Source: Branchipolynoe longqiensis
Taxonomy: Eukaryota; Annelida; Polychaeta; Phyllodocida; Polynoidae
Direction: 5' to 3'
DNA: 64,000 nucleotides
Assembly: GCA_030323885.1 (NCBI GenBank)
Contig: CM059199.1
Span: 35,038,590 to 35,102,589, forward strand
Below are positions 45,251 through 56,095 of this stretch, piece by piece. The translations under genes were made by a program, and so were the position numbers. The notes beneath the pieces are model-generated. The model searched no databases. It saw only the letters and a program-made list of their open reading frames with translations, and was not told the origin of the DNA. Within the stretch, counting starts at the first letter, position 1. The number at the start of each line of letters is the position of its first letter.

Positions 45251-45780
45251 AATGTAAAATTTAAGACCTAAATGCACTGGGATTGGTCCCACTGCTTCAC
45301 TGGTCACAGATGGTCCAGTGTATTATTAACAACCCCACCCCAAAAACATAATTCATGAACTCACATAACTAGCTACATTAGAGTTACACTAGAATTTTCC
45401 TAACAAACCAACATTTATATACTGCTTGCCTAACTGCAACTGAACATTAAAACTTACTACAAGTTTACCAACTGAATACAGAAGATAACTTCTGCTTACA
45501 TTCTAAATACTATGTAAATACTCACATTGATCTGACTAATATTGATCTGGTTATATGACACTACTGTACCATATTGTTATGGAACTTTTGGGTTTCAGAA
45601 TTTTCATTGTGTTACATGGTGCAAATTGTCTATTCAACAGGTATTGTACACCTTATTATATATACCTTTTGTGTAAATAACCCTGAATTGAAAAATGGCT
45701 GGAAGACCAGTGCTTCGGCACTGACAAAAGAATTATTCAGCAGAATAAACATATTTACAACAACAACAAAAATATATATA
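45245..45780 (+). mobile_element. LINE 3' untranslated fragment
   Basis: CTAAATGCACTGGGATTGGT to CATAATTCATGAACTCACAT matches the inverse of 26960-27085. It ends with GGCTGGAAGACCAGTGCTTC, a short hairpin, and ATTTACAACAACAAC. Truncated before any coding sequence. Confidence 0.65.
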
Positions 45781-45911
45781 TATACATTTATATTATATAC
45801 ATTCACAATGCAGACATTCCTAGTATGTACAATTATCATATACATTCATAATATCTATTCAATATATATATTCAATATATATATTCATTAATATATCGAT
45901 TCATTTTATAT

Positions 45912-46053
45912 AGTTCTTACCAAGAAAATCCAAAAAAACTAACATAGATCACTAACCACAAACCATAAGAAACACAGACCGATAACTGCCCAGCATTGAA
46001 AACAAGCTCAATCATCCGAGCTTATATGCTATGGACAGCATAAACACCCCATA

Positions 46054-46060
<7 letters not shown>
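45912..46060 (+). mobile_element. LINE 3'-end fragment (family of 59113-60408)
   Basis: CCAAGAAAATCCAAAAAAAC, CCCAGCATTGAAAACAAGCT and CTTATATGCTATGGACAGCA match the 3' UTR of the LINE in the 59-kb region, read on its own strand. A (TA)n run follows. Confidence 0.7.
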
Positions 46061-46089
<29 letters not shown>

Positions 46090-46091
<2 letters not shown>

Positions 46092-46977
46092 TAATATATG
46101 TGAAATGGGCAAGACTATAATCGAGCTGTGGCCAGTGTGGGCTTCGGTCGAGTGACCCGCATATGGAAATGTGGGCTGCTTGCCAAGACAGACCCACATT
46201 GGCCATCAAATGTGGGGAAGGGTTCGCTGCTGTAACTGGTTGCTAGGACACGCGCCGTGGGATCCCGCACTACTCTCCTAGCAATGTAGAAGGTTCGAGC
46301 CGTCGGTCCGGACCCATCAGATGTGTTTCATTGGCGCTCTGATGTTTTAGACGATAATATGGCTTTAAATACAATAATTGGGAAGTATCTTAACTATAAA
46401 GGAAATGGAGGGGAAGTATTTATTCATACCATTGACATTTGAAGAGATTAAATGGTGTTGGTAGAAACAGAAATATAGTTGTGAGCTCATAAAATGTGAT
46501 TGAGACGTTCCTTGCATTCCTTACCCTTTACAAACAGGTCCCTTATTACACTAACCGTCATGGTCAACTCCCTAATAATGGTTCATTATAATACCTATTA
46601 CTATTGGCCTTCTGCACAGACGAGGGAGTGATGTAGATATCACAGTATGTAGCATAACCCTCTTCTCGGGACTAGTAACCACCTTCTTGATACAGACAAT
46701 AATAATAATAGGTAATATCTCGGGTGTTTACAAGTGACAGCAGCGGTGGAGTACACTGTTGACCTTAGCTATGGAAGTGAAGGAGTAATGGTAATTAATA
46801 CACATCAGATGCGGGGGTAGAGCCCATGAACATGCAGTACATAGGCTGTCGGCACTCGGGTGGGATTATGTTAATGAAAACATGAAATGGCTATGAAGAA
46901 GGAGAGACGGCGGCGACCAGCAAAAGGAGCGGGGAACCCATGGTATATTAATAGAACTAGAGGAACAAAACAGTTAA
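46090..46977. other. Unassigned sequence
   Basis: A GC-richer block at 46110-46320 (GTGGCCAGTGTGGGCTTCGG, CATTGGCCATCAAATGTGGG) has a retroelement-like texture but no partner in the window. The rest is AT-rich. No gene. Confidence 0.35.
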
Positions 46978-47160
46978 ATATGCATTCATAATATATGCAT
47001 TCATAATATATGCATTCATAATATATGCATTCATAATATATGCATTCATAATATATACATTCATAATATATACATTCATAATATATACATTCATAATATA
47101 TACATTCATAATATATCAATCTTAATATATGCATTCATAATAAATACAATAATAATATAT
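46978..47160. repeat. ATATGCATTCATAAT minisatellite, ~10 units
   Basis: Perfect 15-bp period over about 130 bp; the YECIYYECI frame on the minus strand is a by-product. Confidence 0.9.
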
Positions 47161-47205
47161 TATATAAAAATCATGATCTATTAGTTGAAATCATAATACC
47201 AGAAA

Positions 47206-47561
47206 TTGCATGATAAGCATGTAAAGTAGTTTCGACTATGTAGGATTAGTTTGCTATAAAATAGCTGACAAAACACAATTCTCTTAGAGTTTAGTCAGCA
47301 CTATCAGTCAGTACAGACGAGCTGGATAGCTCTCAGTACTTTGCACAAGAACCAGCCTACTGTGAATACAGCTATTCACGAGTTGCGCTGCTATCTGTTA
47401 AGACGGAAGTAATCCACGCACGCCGTGTCACAGCTACTGCTAACGGACTGGATAGTGGTGTGGATTAATCACATACACAGAATTGTGTTTTGTCAGCTAA
47501 TTTTGTATGCAAATCTCAATGCCTCTCATAGTCATAACTACTTTACATGCTTATCATGCAA
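47206..47561. mobile_element. TIR element with two nested inverted repeats
   Basis: TTGCATGATAAGCATGTAAA, continuing to 35 bp with two mismatches, is mirrored at the right end. A second inner pair, GCTGACAAAACACAATTCT and AGAATTGTGTTTTGTCAGC, is perfect. 356 bp, non-coding. Confidence 0.85.
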
Positions 47562-47808
47562 GTTTGGTCATCAGGAAACACGTGGTTATTTATAGCTGCA
47601 AGCTAAGTTCAAAGTTGCATAGTTTCGATGGTTATGAGTTAATGTCATTTTTCTCTGAGATAAATATATTGAACTGATTTGTATAACCTACCTTCCTTTT
47701 GTTTGAAGTAACTTTTTATTAAATGGCTAACTTTTGGGATATTTGAAGTACACCAAAACTCTGACACCATAGGCTTCTGCTGTAACAGGTTCTATTAAAT
47801 TGACTTAG

Positions 47809-47842
47809 TTTTGTTTGTTTGATATTGTTTTACGTCCTAGCA
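47809..47842 (-). mobile_element. 34-bp SINE-A 3'-end stub with target duplication
   Basis: TTTTACGTCCTAGC preceded by TTTTGTTTGTTTGATATTG is the inverse end of a SINE-A tail. AAATTGACTTAG occurs at 47797-47808 and again at 47843-47854, a 12-bp duplication. Confidence 0.85.
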
Positions 47843-47896
47843 AAATTGACTTAGTGTTACTTTCTGGACAGCAACAACTGCTTAATAAGTGCATCT

Positions 47897-48313
47897 TGGG
47901 TGTCAGTCCCCACTGACACTCAAACACATTTTACTAAGTTGCGTTGATTTTTTGGCCCTGCGCCAACGGTTCTACACTGCAGGCAGTATGCATGACCTTT
48001 TTACTAAGGTAAAACAGGAAAACATTTTAGCCTTTTTGAGGGCAGCTGGACTGTACCACCTTATATAGTTTACTAAATGGATTCTATTAATTATTGATGA
48101 AACTTTTCTTTTTCTATGGGAATTTGTTTCCCTTGACCACAGATATATGATTGTGAGCTTTCTAATTTAATTAGTGTCTATTGGCACATAATTGATTGTC
48201 TGCTTTTACATGTAAAAGCGATGGTTTGAACAAAAAACAAACATTTGTCGCCGTGAATATGGCCTATGCTGCCGACACGGCGTAAAGCAACCACCAATCA
48301 ATCAATCAATCAA
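47897..48313 (+). mobile_element. RNase-H LINE 3' end, inserted in MITE-1
   Basis: Shares the coding end (TTTTTGAGGGCAGCTGGACT) and 3' UTR (GCCTATGCTGCCGACACGGC) with 60945-61692, and a CAATCAATCAATCAA tail. GCATCT flanks both sides (47891 and 48314). Confidence 0.85.
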
Positions 48314-48429
48314 GCATCTGTGTTTATGTTATATATGTAGAATCAAATATATATGATTGTTTTGGTTTCGAAAATGTTATGCTCTGAATGGACTAAGCAG
48401 CTTTAAAGTATTTTTTTTGTTTTTTGTTG

Positions 48430-48726
48430 TTGTTGAAGATTTATACTGCCTATCATGGATAAGCCTGTTTTCACCATTAGACAGTTTGTTGATAGAAAGC
48501 CCTAGCCTACACTTTTACCGACCCAAGGGATTTTTTACCTCCTACACCACATAGACATGGTATGAGAGCAACTGGCCTTTGATGACGCTGCAAGTTATAC
48601 ACAGCGGTGGAAATCCAAATTGGCAGAGGTGGGGGCATGGGGAATCGAACCACTGACCTTCATATTAGGAGTCCGACCTAGAAAAAAGTCAGACACTCTA
48701 ACCACTCCACCACAGAGAACACCACA
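48430..48726 (-). mobile_element. SINE-B copy, full length
   Basis: The inverse of 42278-42598, from TTGAAGATTTATACTGCC to CACCACAGAGAACACCAC. Confidence 0.9.
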
Positions 48727-48779
48727 TAGTAAGTATAGGAAAAACAATGCATGGGGGTGTTCAGGGGCACTGAGATAAG

Positions 48780-49134
48780 TTCAAGTTGCATGGTCCGAAT
48801 TAAAACATCAAATTTTCAAAACCAAATCAATTATCTAGATTTGATTCTACATATCGAACTTAGATACTGCTGCATTTATTAAACATAATGTAGCCACATA
48901 GAAGGGAATACTGAGGCAATGTAATAGAATCTGTTATTGCAGAAGCCTATGGGGTTAAAGTTTTGATGTTCTTACCAAAATAAATTGTCAATATTTGCAC
49001 TTCAAATATCTCAAAAGTTAGCCCAAAATAAAAATTACTTCAAATTAAAGTAATATAGATTATAATGATCACGCTCACATATCTATATCAGTAAAAGATG
49101 AAAACTCAAAACCATCGGACCATTCAACTTCAAA
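48780..49134 (-). mobile_element. MITE-1 copy (complete)
   Basis: TCAAGTTGCATGGTCCGAAT to CGGACCATTCAACTTCAAAG. 355 bp; ends diverged. Confidence 0.85.
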
Positions 49135-49368
49135 GAAAGCAGCGACTTGGTGTGCTACGTCACAGCCTCCGTCTTTCCTGAGGTACCAGTGGAACTCAGA
49201 ATACCCGTATCGGGACGGCAGCTTCCACAATATGCCTTGAGTCGACCATGGTTCACCTCTGAGGTGTTTCCCCTCCATGCTGTTACTCGCGTCCTCATCA
49301 CCACTAGTGGATCACCGCAACACCCACTGTCTCCTCCTCCTCCTCCTCCTCAAGCGGCAGGACCAGAC

Positions 49369-50017
49369 GGGATGGCCGAATGAGTTGAGCAATTGTCTCC
49401 CGTTTTGGTAGATCGTGGGATTCGAACCCACGGGTTCGAGCCATGGTCGAGTCAAACCACAGCATGCATGACCTTTTTACTCAAGTAAAACAAATAGAGA
49501 TTTTAGCCTTTTTGAGGGCAGCTGGTCTGTACCACCTCATATAGTTCATTGAAACATTTTTTTATCGATTAATTCTTTCATCTATTTTATTTAATGATAT
49601 GATAGTGAGCTTTTAAAAATGCATAAGTGTCTATTGAACCATAATTCATTGTATGCTTTTACATTATATCTAAAGGCAATGGTTGAATAAAAAACAAACA
49701 ATTCTCGCCCTGAATATGGCCTAACCTGCCGACACAGCGTAAAGAAACCACCAATCAATCAATCAATCGAGTCAAACCAATGACTTATCAAAATTATACT
49801 TGTTGCTTCCTATCCAGGTGCTCAGCATTATTAGCACAGGGCAAGGACTGGTTGGCTAAGTGTCAGGATAATGTGACTGAGTGGGATATCAGGTCATGGT
49901 GATGGTGGCCCGGTCTCCCAATGGGGCAGCACTATAAAGTCGCCATGAGTGTCACAAGTCGGTACACATTCTGATATGACCTGATATGTTGCCAGGACGT
50001 AAAACTCCATCCAACAA
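49369..50017 (+). mobile_element. SINE-A copy split by a LINE 3' end
   Basis: Head at 49369-49459 (GGGATGGCCGAATGAGTTGA, with a duplicated GGTTCGA region), body from 49767 on, and a tail AAACTCCATCCAACAACC. Confidence 0.85.
49460..49766 (+). mobile_element. RNase-H LINE 3' end with 13-bp target duplication
   Basis: GCATGCATGACCTTTTTACT through GGCCTAACCTGCCGACACAG to CAATCAATCAA. TCGAGTCAAACCA is at 49447-49459 and 49767-49779. The cut fell inside the SINE. Confidence 0.9.
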
Positions 50018-50101
50018 CCTCAGACAGCGGCTGACACTCGCCACCCTCAGGAACTTCCACTCCTTTACTTCCTACCCGATCACCCTCCTTTTTTTTCCTT
50101 C

Positions 50102-50397
50102 TTGAAGATTTATACTGCCTATCATGGATACGTCTGAATAGACTTGTTTTCATCATTAGACAGTTTGTCGATAGAAAGCCAGAGCCTACACTTTTACCGA
50201 CCCAAGGGATTTTTAACCTCCCATACCACATAGACATGGTATGAGAGCAACTGGCCTTTGATGACGCTGTAAGTTATACACAGCGGTGGAAATCCAAATT
50301 GGCAGAGCGAATTGAACCACCGACCTTCAGATTAGGAATCCGACCTAGAAAAAAGTCAGATTGCACTCTAACCACTCCGCTACAGAGAACGCCACAA
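50102..50397 (-). mobile_element. SINE-B copy, near full length
   Basis: TTGAAGATTTATACTGCCTA to CTACAGAGAACGCCACA. Part of the B-box region is altered (GCGAATTGAACCACCG). Confidence 0.9.
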
Positions 50398-50802
50398 CGC
50401 TTACTTACAGGTTGTAGCTCGACACACCTTTGGCTCTCCTTCTGCCGACCACTATGGAGGGCAATACCTGATTATTTTAGTACCGGACCTACTACCCGAT
50501 TACCAGTTACAAGTAGCAATTAAACTATATGCACACAACCCCCCCCCCCCCCCACCTTGTCATATTGTTTGTCTGACACAACTTATGGTGGGATAATACA
50601 AGTTTATATTATAAGCTGAGTGCAACAACAAAAATCAAAAGCAGAACACATTTAGCTACACATGCATGTGTCAGTATCTGCTTGCAGTAGATATGAGCAA
50701 AGTGTTATTTGCTTCCACCTGTCGGTGGTTGCGAGGAAGTAATGTGAGGTTATATCTCTACATGACATGAAGTCAACTCAGATAATATTACTTTCCCCGC
50801 AA
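50398..50802. other. Unassigned sequence with poly-C tract
   Basis: A C run lies at 50539-50553. Nothing else recognised. Confidence 0.35.
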
Positions 50803-50930
50803 AACGATAGTCCTGACACTATGATCTGATATCCCATTCAGTCACGTTATTCCGAAAACTGAGCCAACCACCGGCCTTAAGAATATTCTGATAATGCCGA
50901 GTGGCAGGGAAAGTTGGCAACAAGTTCAGC
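50803..50930 (-). mobile_element. SINE-A fragment
   Basis: ATGATCTGATATCCCATTCA to ATAATGCCGAGTGGCAGGG, diverged; ends lost. Confidence 0.6.
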
Positions 50931-51027
50931 TACCCAGAATTATATAATCGAATCGAGCTATCCGGAACTTGCAACAAATATTTGTCATATGTAGGCCTAT
51001 CGAGTCGGAACTTATTGTATTACCTAC

Positions 51028-51230
51028 TGTGAAAGTACAATGTCTGAACACTTTGACTTCTGGATACTGAATGGCTTATTCACATACAGGGCTCCTTGAA
51101 CCGCCGGCAAAACTTTCCATGACGTCATCTCATTTACATACTCCTTTGTCTCACTCACTGTCTGGAACATCATGCATCTCATTAGCATATATTACCCACG
51201 TGTCTGGACGTCTATTACACATATATCACA
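51028..51230 (-). repeat. Solo LTR of the Ty3/gypsy family
   Basis: 203 bp, TG...CA ends (TGTGAAAGTACAATGTCTGA to ATTACACATATATCACA on the + strand). CCTAC flanks both sides (51023-51027, 51231-51235), the 5-bp duplication typical of Ty3/gypsy integration. Its reverse complement matches the 5' LTR at 16844. Confidence 0.9.
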
Positions 51231-51235
51231 CCTAC

Positions 51236-51652
51236 TGCGCTCGGAAATAAACTATTATGATAGTGTACTCCCATTCAGGTCTGTAGCTCATGGGAGAACG
51301 AGGGGGGATGTTTCCCCCCTCCACCCCCACACCCTAAATTTAAAAAAAACACACAACAAACACCCACACACATTTCTAAAAACCTAGCTTAGTTATGTAA
51401 CCTCCCTGAAATGGCTGGAAATGTCATTTCAAAGGCTCTCGATGGAAAAATGTCCTGGGAAGCGGACATGGGAGTGGGGGGGGGGGGGGGAGGGGGGGCA
51501 TGCCCCACACCCCCAGATATCTTACCTCTCCCAGTTCCTCATGCTTCGTGCCTTCGGCACTCGTCCGTTCCAAGAATTTATCTTCTCCGCAAACAAGAAT
51601 TCCTAGCTGCAGCTATGACATTTACGTAAGCTCTGAAGGCACACATCCGATC
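51236..51652. other. Unassigned sequence
   Basis: G- and C-rich homopolymer patches (51477-51500). No gene. Confidence 0.35.
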
Positions 51653-51664
51653 GAAATGAAAATG

Positions 51665-51707
<43 letters not shown>

Positions 51708-51795
51708 GTTTATATACTTATATATGCGGGTGTAGGGGGCCGCGGGCTCCTGTTTTAATATTATGATATTATATATATTAGCACTATTGCTATTC

Positions 51796-51832
<37 letters not shown>
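51653..51832. repeat. Two (TA)n microsatellites
   Basis: TA runs at about 51667-51706 and 51799-51832, separated by ~90 bp with no known partner. Confidence 0.9.
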
Positions 51833-51836
<4 letters not shown>

Positions 51837-51890
51837 TGAAACCTCTCTACCATGGGACCGACTTTAAGTGGTCCATTTAGGGAGGTGGTC
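51832..51890. mobile_element. CAGTGAAACCTC MITE, half copy
   Basis: TACAGTGAAACCTCTCTACC start and CCATTTAGGGAGGTGGTCGCC; the right TIR is missing and sequence passes into a SINE-A tail. Confidence 0.65.
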
Positions 51891-51975
51891 GCCATGAGTG
51901 TGCACTGTCATAAGTCGGTACACATCCTGATATGACCTTAGGTGTTGCTAGGATATAAAGCAACAACAAATAAAC
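51888..51975 (+). mobile_element. SINE-A 3' end
   Basis: CGCCATGAGTGTGCACTGTC to AAGCAACAACAAATAAAC. Confidence 0.85.
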
Positions 51976-52319
51976 AAAACCCTCTGTCGTTGCCTTCACC
52001 TGTCAACAAAAAATAAGTGCACACACACAAATTGACGACAACGATTGGAAATACATGATATCGCTTCATTCGGGAAAATGTATATTGTTGAATGTGAGTG
52101 ATGTGTGTCGTGAGTTATGTGACATGAGTTATCTTATGACACCGTGAATGAGAATGGTCGTCGGAAACACTACTCACTTGTGAGAGGCGTGGACATGGGC
52201 AACATAATACCGACACAGCTTTACACCGGCAGTCATCAACCGGAAATACGCGTGACGTCACAAAGGCTGGATTGGACACAGACTTCGAGGAATGTATCAG
52301 AAACATTCAAATGGACACA
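51976..52319. other. Unassigned sequence
   Basis: No gene or repeat partner seen. Confidence 0.35.
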
Positions 52320-52679
52320 TTAAAGTTGCACAGGCCAATGGTTTTGAGCTTTGGTAATTTTTTCTGAGAAAAATATATCAAATTGATTGTTATAATCCAC
52401 CATATGCAGGGAGCCTACAAATGAATTCTCACGCAAGTTGCATACGTGAATCTGTGCAGATTTGATGTATAAAGACCACTAGAAGACGCAGAAGACCACT
52501 AGAAGACGCAGAAATCATCGTTTCGCTACACGGAAGACATTTCTGGGAGAAATCGAGGTTTTTATAGGTGTGTTTACACTGGTAACTAACTGCACCGGAA
52601 GTAGGTTTGTTTGTTGACATCCCCGCACCGAATGGCCCATACAGAATCCAGCCTCAGATAAAATCTTCAAACAACAAAT

Positions 52680-53962
52680 ATGTCTAAATTAGCAGTGAAA
52701 ATTGCTAATCAGCTACACAAAATATTAAATCCTACCAAAGAAAACTCTTCAGCCGCCGATTTACTTCAAGAAGAATTTGATGACTGCGGAGAAGGTCAAG
52801 GTCACAGCACCAAAGCCCCAGATGGCAGACAGCTGAGACCAACAAAACCCGAAAAAGAGAAGAAATCAGCTGATTCAAAGAAATCTGATAAAGTCAGCAC
52901 AGGTAATAAAGCAAAAACAAAAGCAAAACTATCTCTAGATCTAGAGCTATAATTGATGATGCTGAACACTCCCAGATTACTATTTCCCAAGACCCACCAA
53001 CCAATGTATACCCCATGAAATGTTCAAAATGCATGTCACTTGGATGTTCCAATCTCACTGAGTGTGAAATAGGTGCTTTTTGGTTCTGTGGGACATGTGC
53101 CCACTTGAAGCAAGACGCATTGAAGGCCCTGAACGCATGCAGGGGGATCCATTGGTACTGTGATGGGTGTGAGGCCAGTGCTGTTGGAGCTGTAACCAAC
53201 ATGAAGTACAAGCTGGGGGAACGGTCACCGGAAGAGTTCCTGAATCAGAAAATTATAGACCAGATAGAAGTGGCATTCACTGCATTCGAGTCGAAGATTA
53301 AGAAGTCGGCCATTTCAATCGAAGAGACCATGAAAAAGAGCTACGCTGACATAGTCAGGAAGCTCGATGAGAAGGTGGGAGCACAGGTAGTGACAGGTAG
53401 ACCCACAACACCAGCTGCCCATTCGAATGGTGATGCGAATCTGCATGAACTACAAGACCGGCAAGAAAGACTGGAAAACCTGATCGTCTTCGGAATTCCT
53501 GAAAGTAAGTCAGACAACCGAGATTCTCGTAAAACTCATGATGAGGTCCACTTCCAGACGATTTGCCAGGATGGACTGGATGTAGATGTTGACATTCTAC
53601 ACTCTACCAGACTGGGGGCAAAAAAGGGAGAAGGCCAGGCCCGACCACTTCGGGTCAAGTTACGGGATGAGCGGATGAAGATGAACATACTGAGGAACGC
53701 GAAGAATCTGGCACGCTCCGACAACCAACTTCTCACCAAAGTGTATATCAAGAAGGACATGACATACACCGAGAGGCAAGAAGACAAGAAACTGGGAGAA
53801 GAGCTGAAAGCCCGCAGGGATGAGGCCAGACAAAGCCGAGAGGACGCTCACTGGATCATCCGCGAGGAAGGGTGGTCAAGACCACCTGACCCGGGTGACA
53901 GACCGAACCGCCCCCCCCCCCCCAGGGACATGACCGAGCCCGTGGCAGACCTGCCGCAGTAA
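52680..53962 (+). pseudogene. CR1-like ORF1 protein remnant
   Basis: The RNA-binding accessory protein of the LINE. The first part (52680-52952) is lysine-rich; a frameshift near 52930-52950 moves the frame to the second part. At 53015 onward there is a C/H cluster (CSKC, CGTC, HLKQ, WYCDGC) as in PHD-type zinc fingers of CR1 ORF1. A coiled-coil-like stretch follows, then ENLIVFGIPE, the conserved RRM-like start, and LRVKLRD and basic helices to the end. A run of C near 53912 gives a proline patch. Confidence 0.8.
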
Positions 53963-54014
53963 GAGGCCCAGGCCCAACAAATGAAGAATCACACTGTACA
54001 AAATCGCACCAGAA

Positions 54015-55050
54015 GCACGTAAGATGTATATACACCAACACTGACTCACTGCTTAACAAGAGATCTGAATTAGAAGTTATCATAGGAATTACTGAAATTC
54101 TCCCAAAGAATAGAGACATGAACCCTGAGGACAGTGAACTCAAGATCGATGGGTACGACGATTTCAGTAATCTGGAGAAGTGTAAGAGAGGAGTGATCAT
54201 ATATGTCAGAGAAAGTCTCAACACCGTCCCATTATCACTGCTAGAGGAGAGTAACTTTGAAGAATCAGTGTGGTGCCGAGTAAAACTAAAGAATGATGAT
54301 GTGTTAACACTAGGTGTGATCTACAGCCCACCCGAGAACCATGATCGCCTGATACACGAAGTGAACGACTTAAAATCATCCCATCTACTAATAATGGGTG
54401 ACTTTAATTATTCCGATATCAACTGGAGAACGGAAACAACACCAGCAGATGTTAACAATGTGGCATCAAGGTTTATGGAGTGCCTGAGAGACTGTTTTTT
54501 TATACCAGCATGTAAGGGACCCAACTCACTACCGAGGTAGTCAGAAGCCTAACACATTGGACCTACTCATCACAAATGAGGAGGGCATGGTGGACAACAT
54601 AGAGCTCAATGCAACAATCGGGAAAAGCCACCATGTCTGTATAAACTTTGACTTCACCTGCTATGTAGAAACACCCGTGAATCATCAAGCCAAGTACATC
54701 TACCGCAAAGGTGACTACATGAATATGAGAGATAAAGCGGACAGCATGTGCTGGGAAATACCACCAGATACAGACATAGAAACTGCATGGAGAACAATAA
54801 CAAACAACGTTAAAGAGCTCATGGACCAGTTCATACCGAAAGCCAGACCAATGCACATTCGGAGGAAAAGACCGCCATATATGACGGCCAAAGCTAGAGA
54901 TAAAGTGAATGAGAAGAAGAACACGTTTAGGACATGGAAAAGTTCTGGATACGGAAGGGATGACCTCACATATGCCAAGGCCAGAAATCAAGCAAAGTGG
55001 GCATGTAGGCAAGCGGAAAAGGACTTTGATTCAGTCTCCCATGAGAGATT
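54015..55050 (+). pseudogene. CR1-like ORF2, endonuclease domain and start of RT
   Basis: The endonuclease nicks target DNA for primed reverse transcription. YTNTDSLLNKRSEL opens the domain near 54025, then GITEILP (the active-site E), GVIYSPP, MGDFNYSDINW (GDFN) and a terminal SHH near 54625 (catalytic H). A frameshift at about 54510-54540 breaks it. After a linker and basic region (KRPPYMTAKARDKV) comes QAEKDF, where the RT domain starts and the deletion begins. Confidence 0.85.
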
Positions 55051-56095
55051 GCTAATGAAGTTGGACAAGTATGGCATCAAGGGAGAATTGTGGAAATGGG
55101 TAGCAGACTTTCTCAGGGGCAAACAACAACAAGTATCTATCAGAGGATATTTGTCAGCCATAGCTGCAGTTCTCAGCGGTATCCCACAGGGCAGTGTATC
55201 AGGGCCGCTATTATTTGTCATTTTCGTTAACGAGATGCCTGACCTGGTACACACATGCATCCAGATGTTTGCGGATGACACAAAACTATTCACGCATATC
55301 AAAGACGAGTCTGATGTAGCTAGACTGCAAGACGACCTGAATAACCTACAACTTACAAGCACGGGCTGATCCATGGCAGTTAAGATTTAACCCCGACAAA
55401 TGCAAAGTGCTCCACCTCGGACGAAGCAATCAGAGGGCAAATTATAAAATGTCTACAGCTGCAGGAGAACAGATAGAGTTGCAGAGCACAGATCTCGAAA
55501 AAGACTTGGGGGTCTGGATAGACCCGAGCCTGAACTTCTCTATTCATTGTGAGACCCAGGCTGGGAAATCCAATAGAACACTCGGAATCATAAGACGTAC
55601 TTACACATACCTGGATGAAGTCAGTCTGACCAAGCTATGCACATCCCTGGTGAGATGCAAGCTAGAATATGGATATCCAGCATGGGCACCAATGTACAGC
55701 AAGGACTGTGAACTTCTCAAGAGACTACAGAGACGCGCAACCCACCTAATACCAACCCTGAAGAATTTTTCTTACAAAGACCGACTACGAGCACTAAACC
55801 TGCCAAGCCTATACTACAGAAGGGCCCGCGGAGACCTCATTGAGATCTACAAACACCTCAGCAGAACATATACAGTCAAAAACCGGTACATCATACTCGA
55901 GCCAACACACGGTCTGATAACCAGAGGGCATAATAAGAAGATCGTCAAACCAGAAGTAACAAGAAAGTTCGTCAAAAGTTCCTCACTGAAAGAGCCGGGA
56001 ACACTTGGAACAGACTACCAGCTGATGTAGTGAACGCCCCAAGCTTAAACTCTTTCAAAGGATGCCTCAATAAGCACTGGGTAATTTACCGCTAC
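55020..56095 (+). pseudogene. CR1-like ORF2, RT domain, N-terminal part deleted
   Basis: Resumes with FDSVSHERLLMKLDKYGIKG directly after QAEKD, so roughly 200 residues of RT (fingers, the GFR motif) are gone. Only the second half of the first catalytic motif remains. Present: GIPQGSVSGPLLF, FADDTKLF (catalytic D pair), then a frameshift near 55355, KVLHLG, LGIIRRTYTYL and the LEYGYPAW region. A second frameshift near 55960 precedes the WNRLPADVV end. Confidence 0.85.

Larger units (their letters stand above)
47609..48406 (+). mobile_element. MITE-1 copy with two insertions
   Basis: TCAAAGTTGCATAGTTTCGA to GGACTAAGCAGCTTTAAAG. Interrupted at 47809-47842 by a 34-bp SINE tail and at 47897-48313 by a LINE 3' end. 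The MITE-1 order is intact once both are removed. Confidence 0.85.

Noticed and set aside
46871..47134. Frame with repeated YECIYYECI.
   Set aside because: 15-bp minisatellite by-product.
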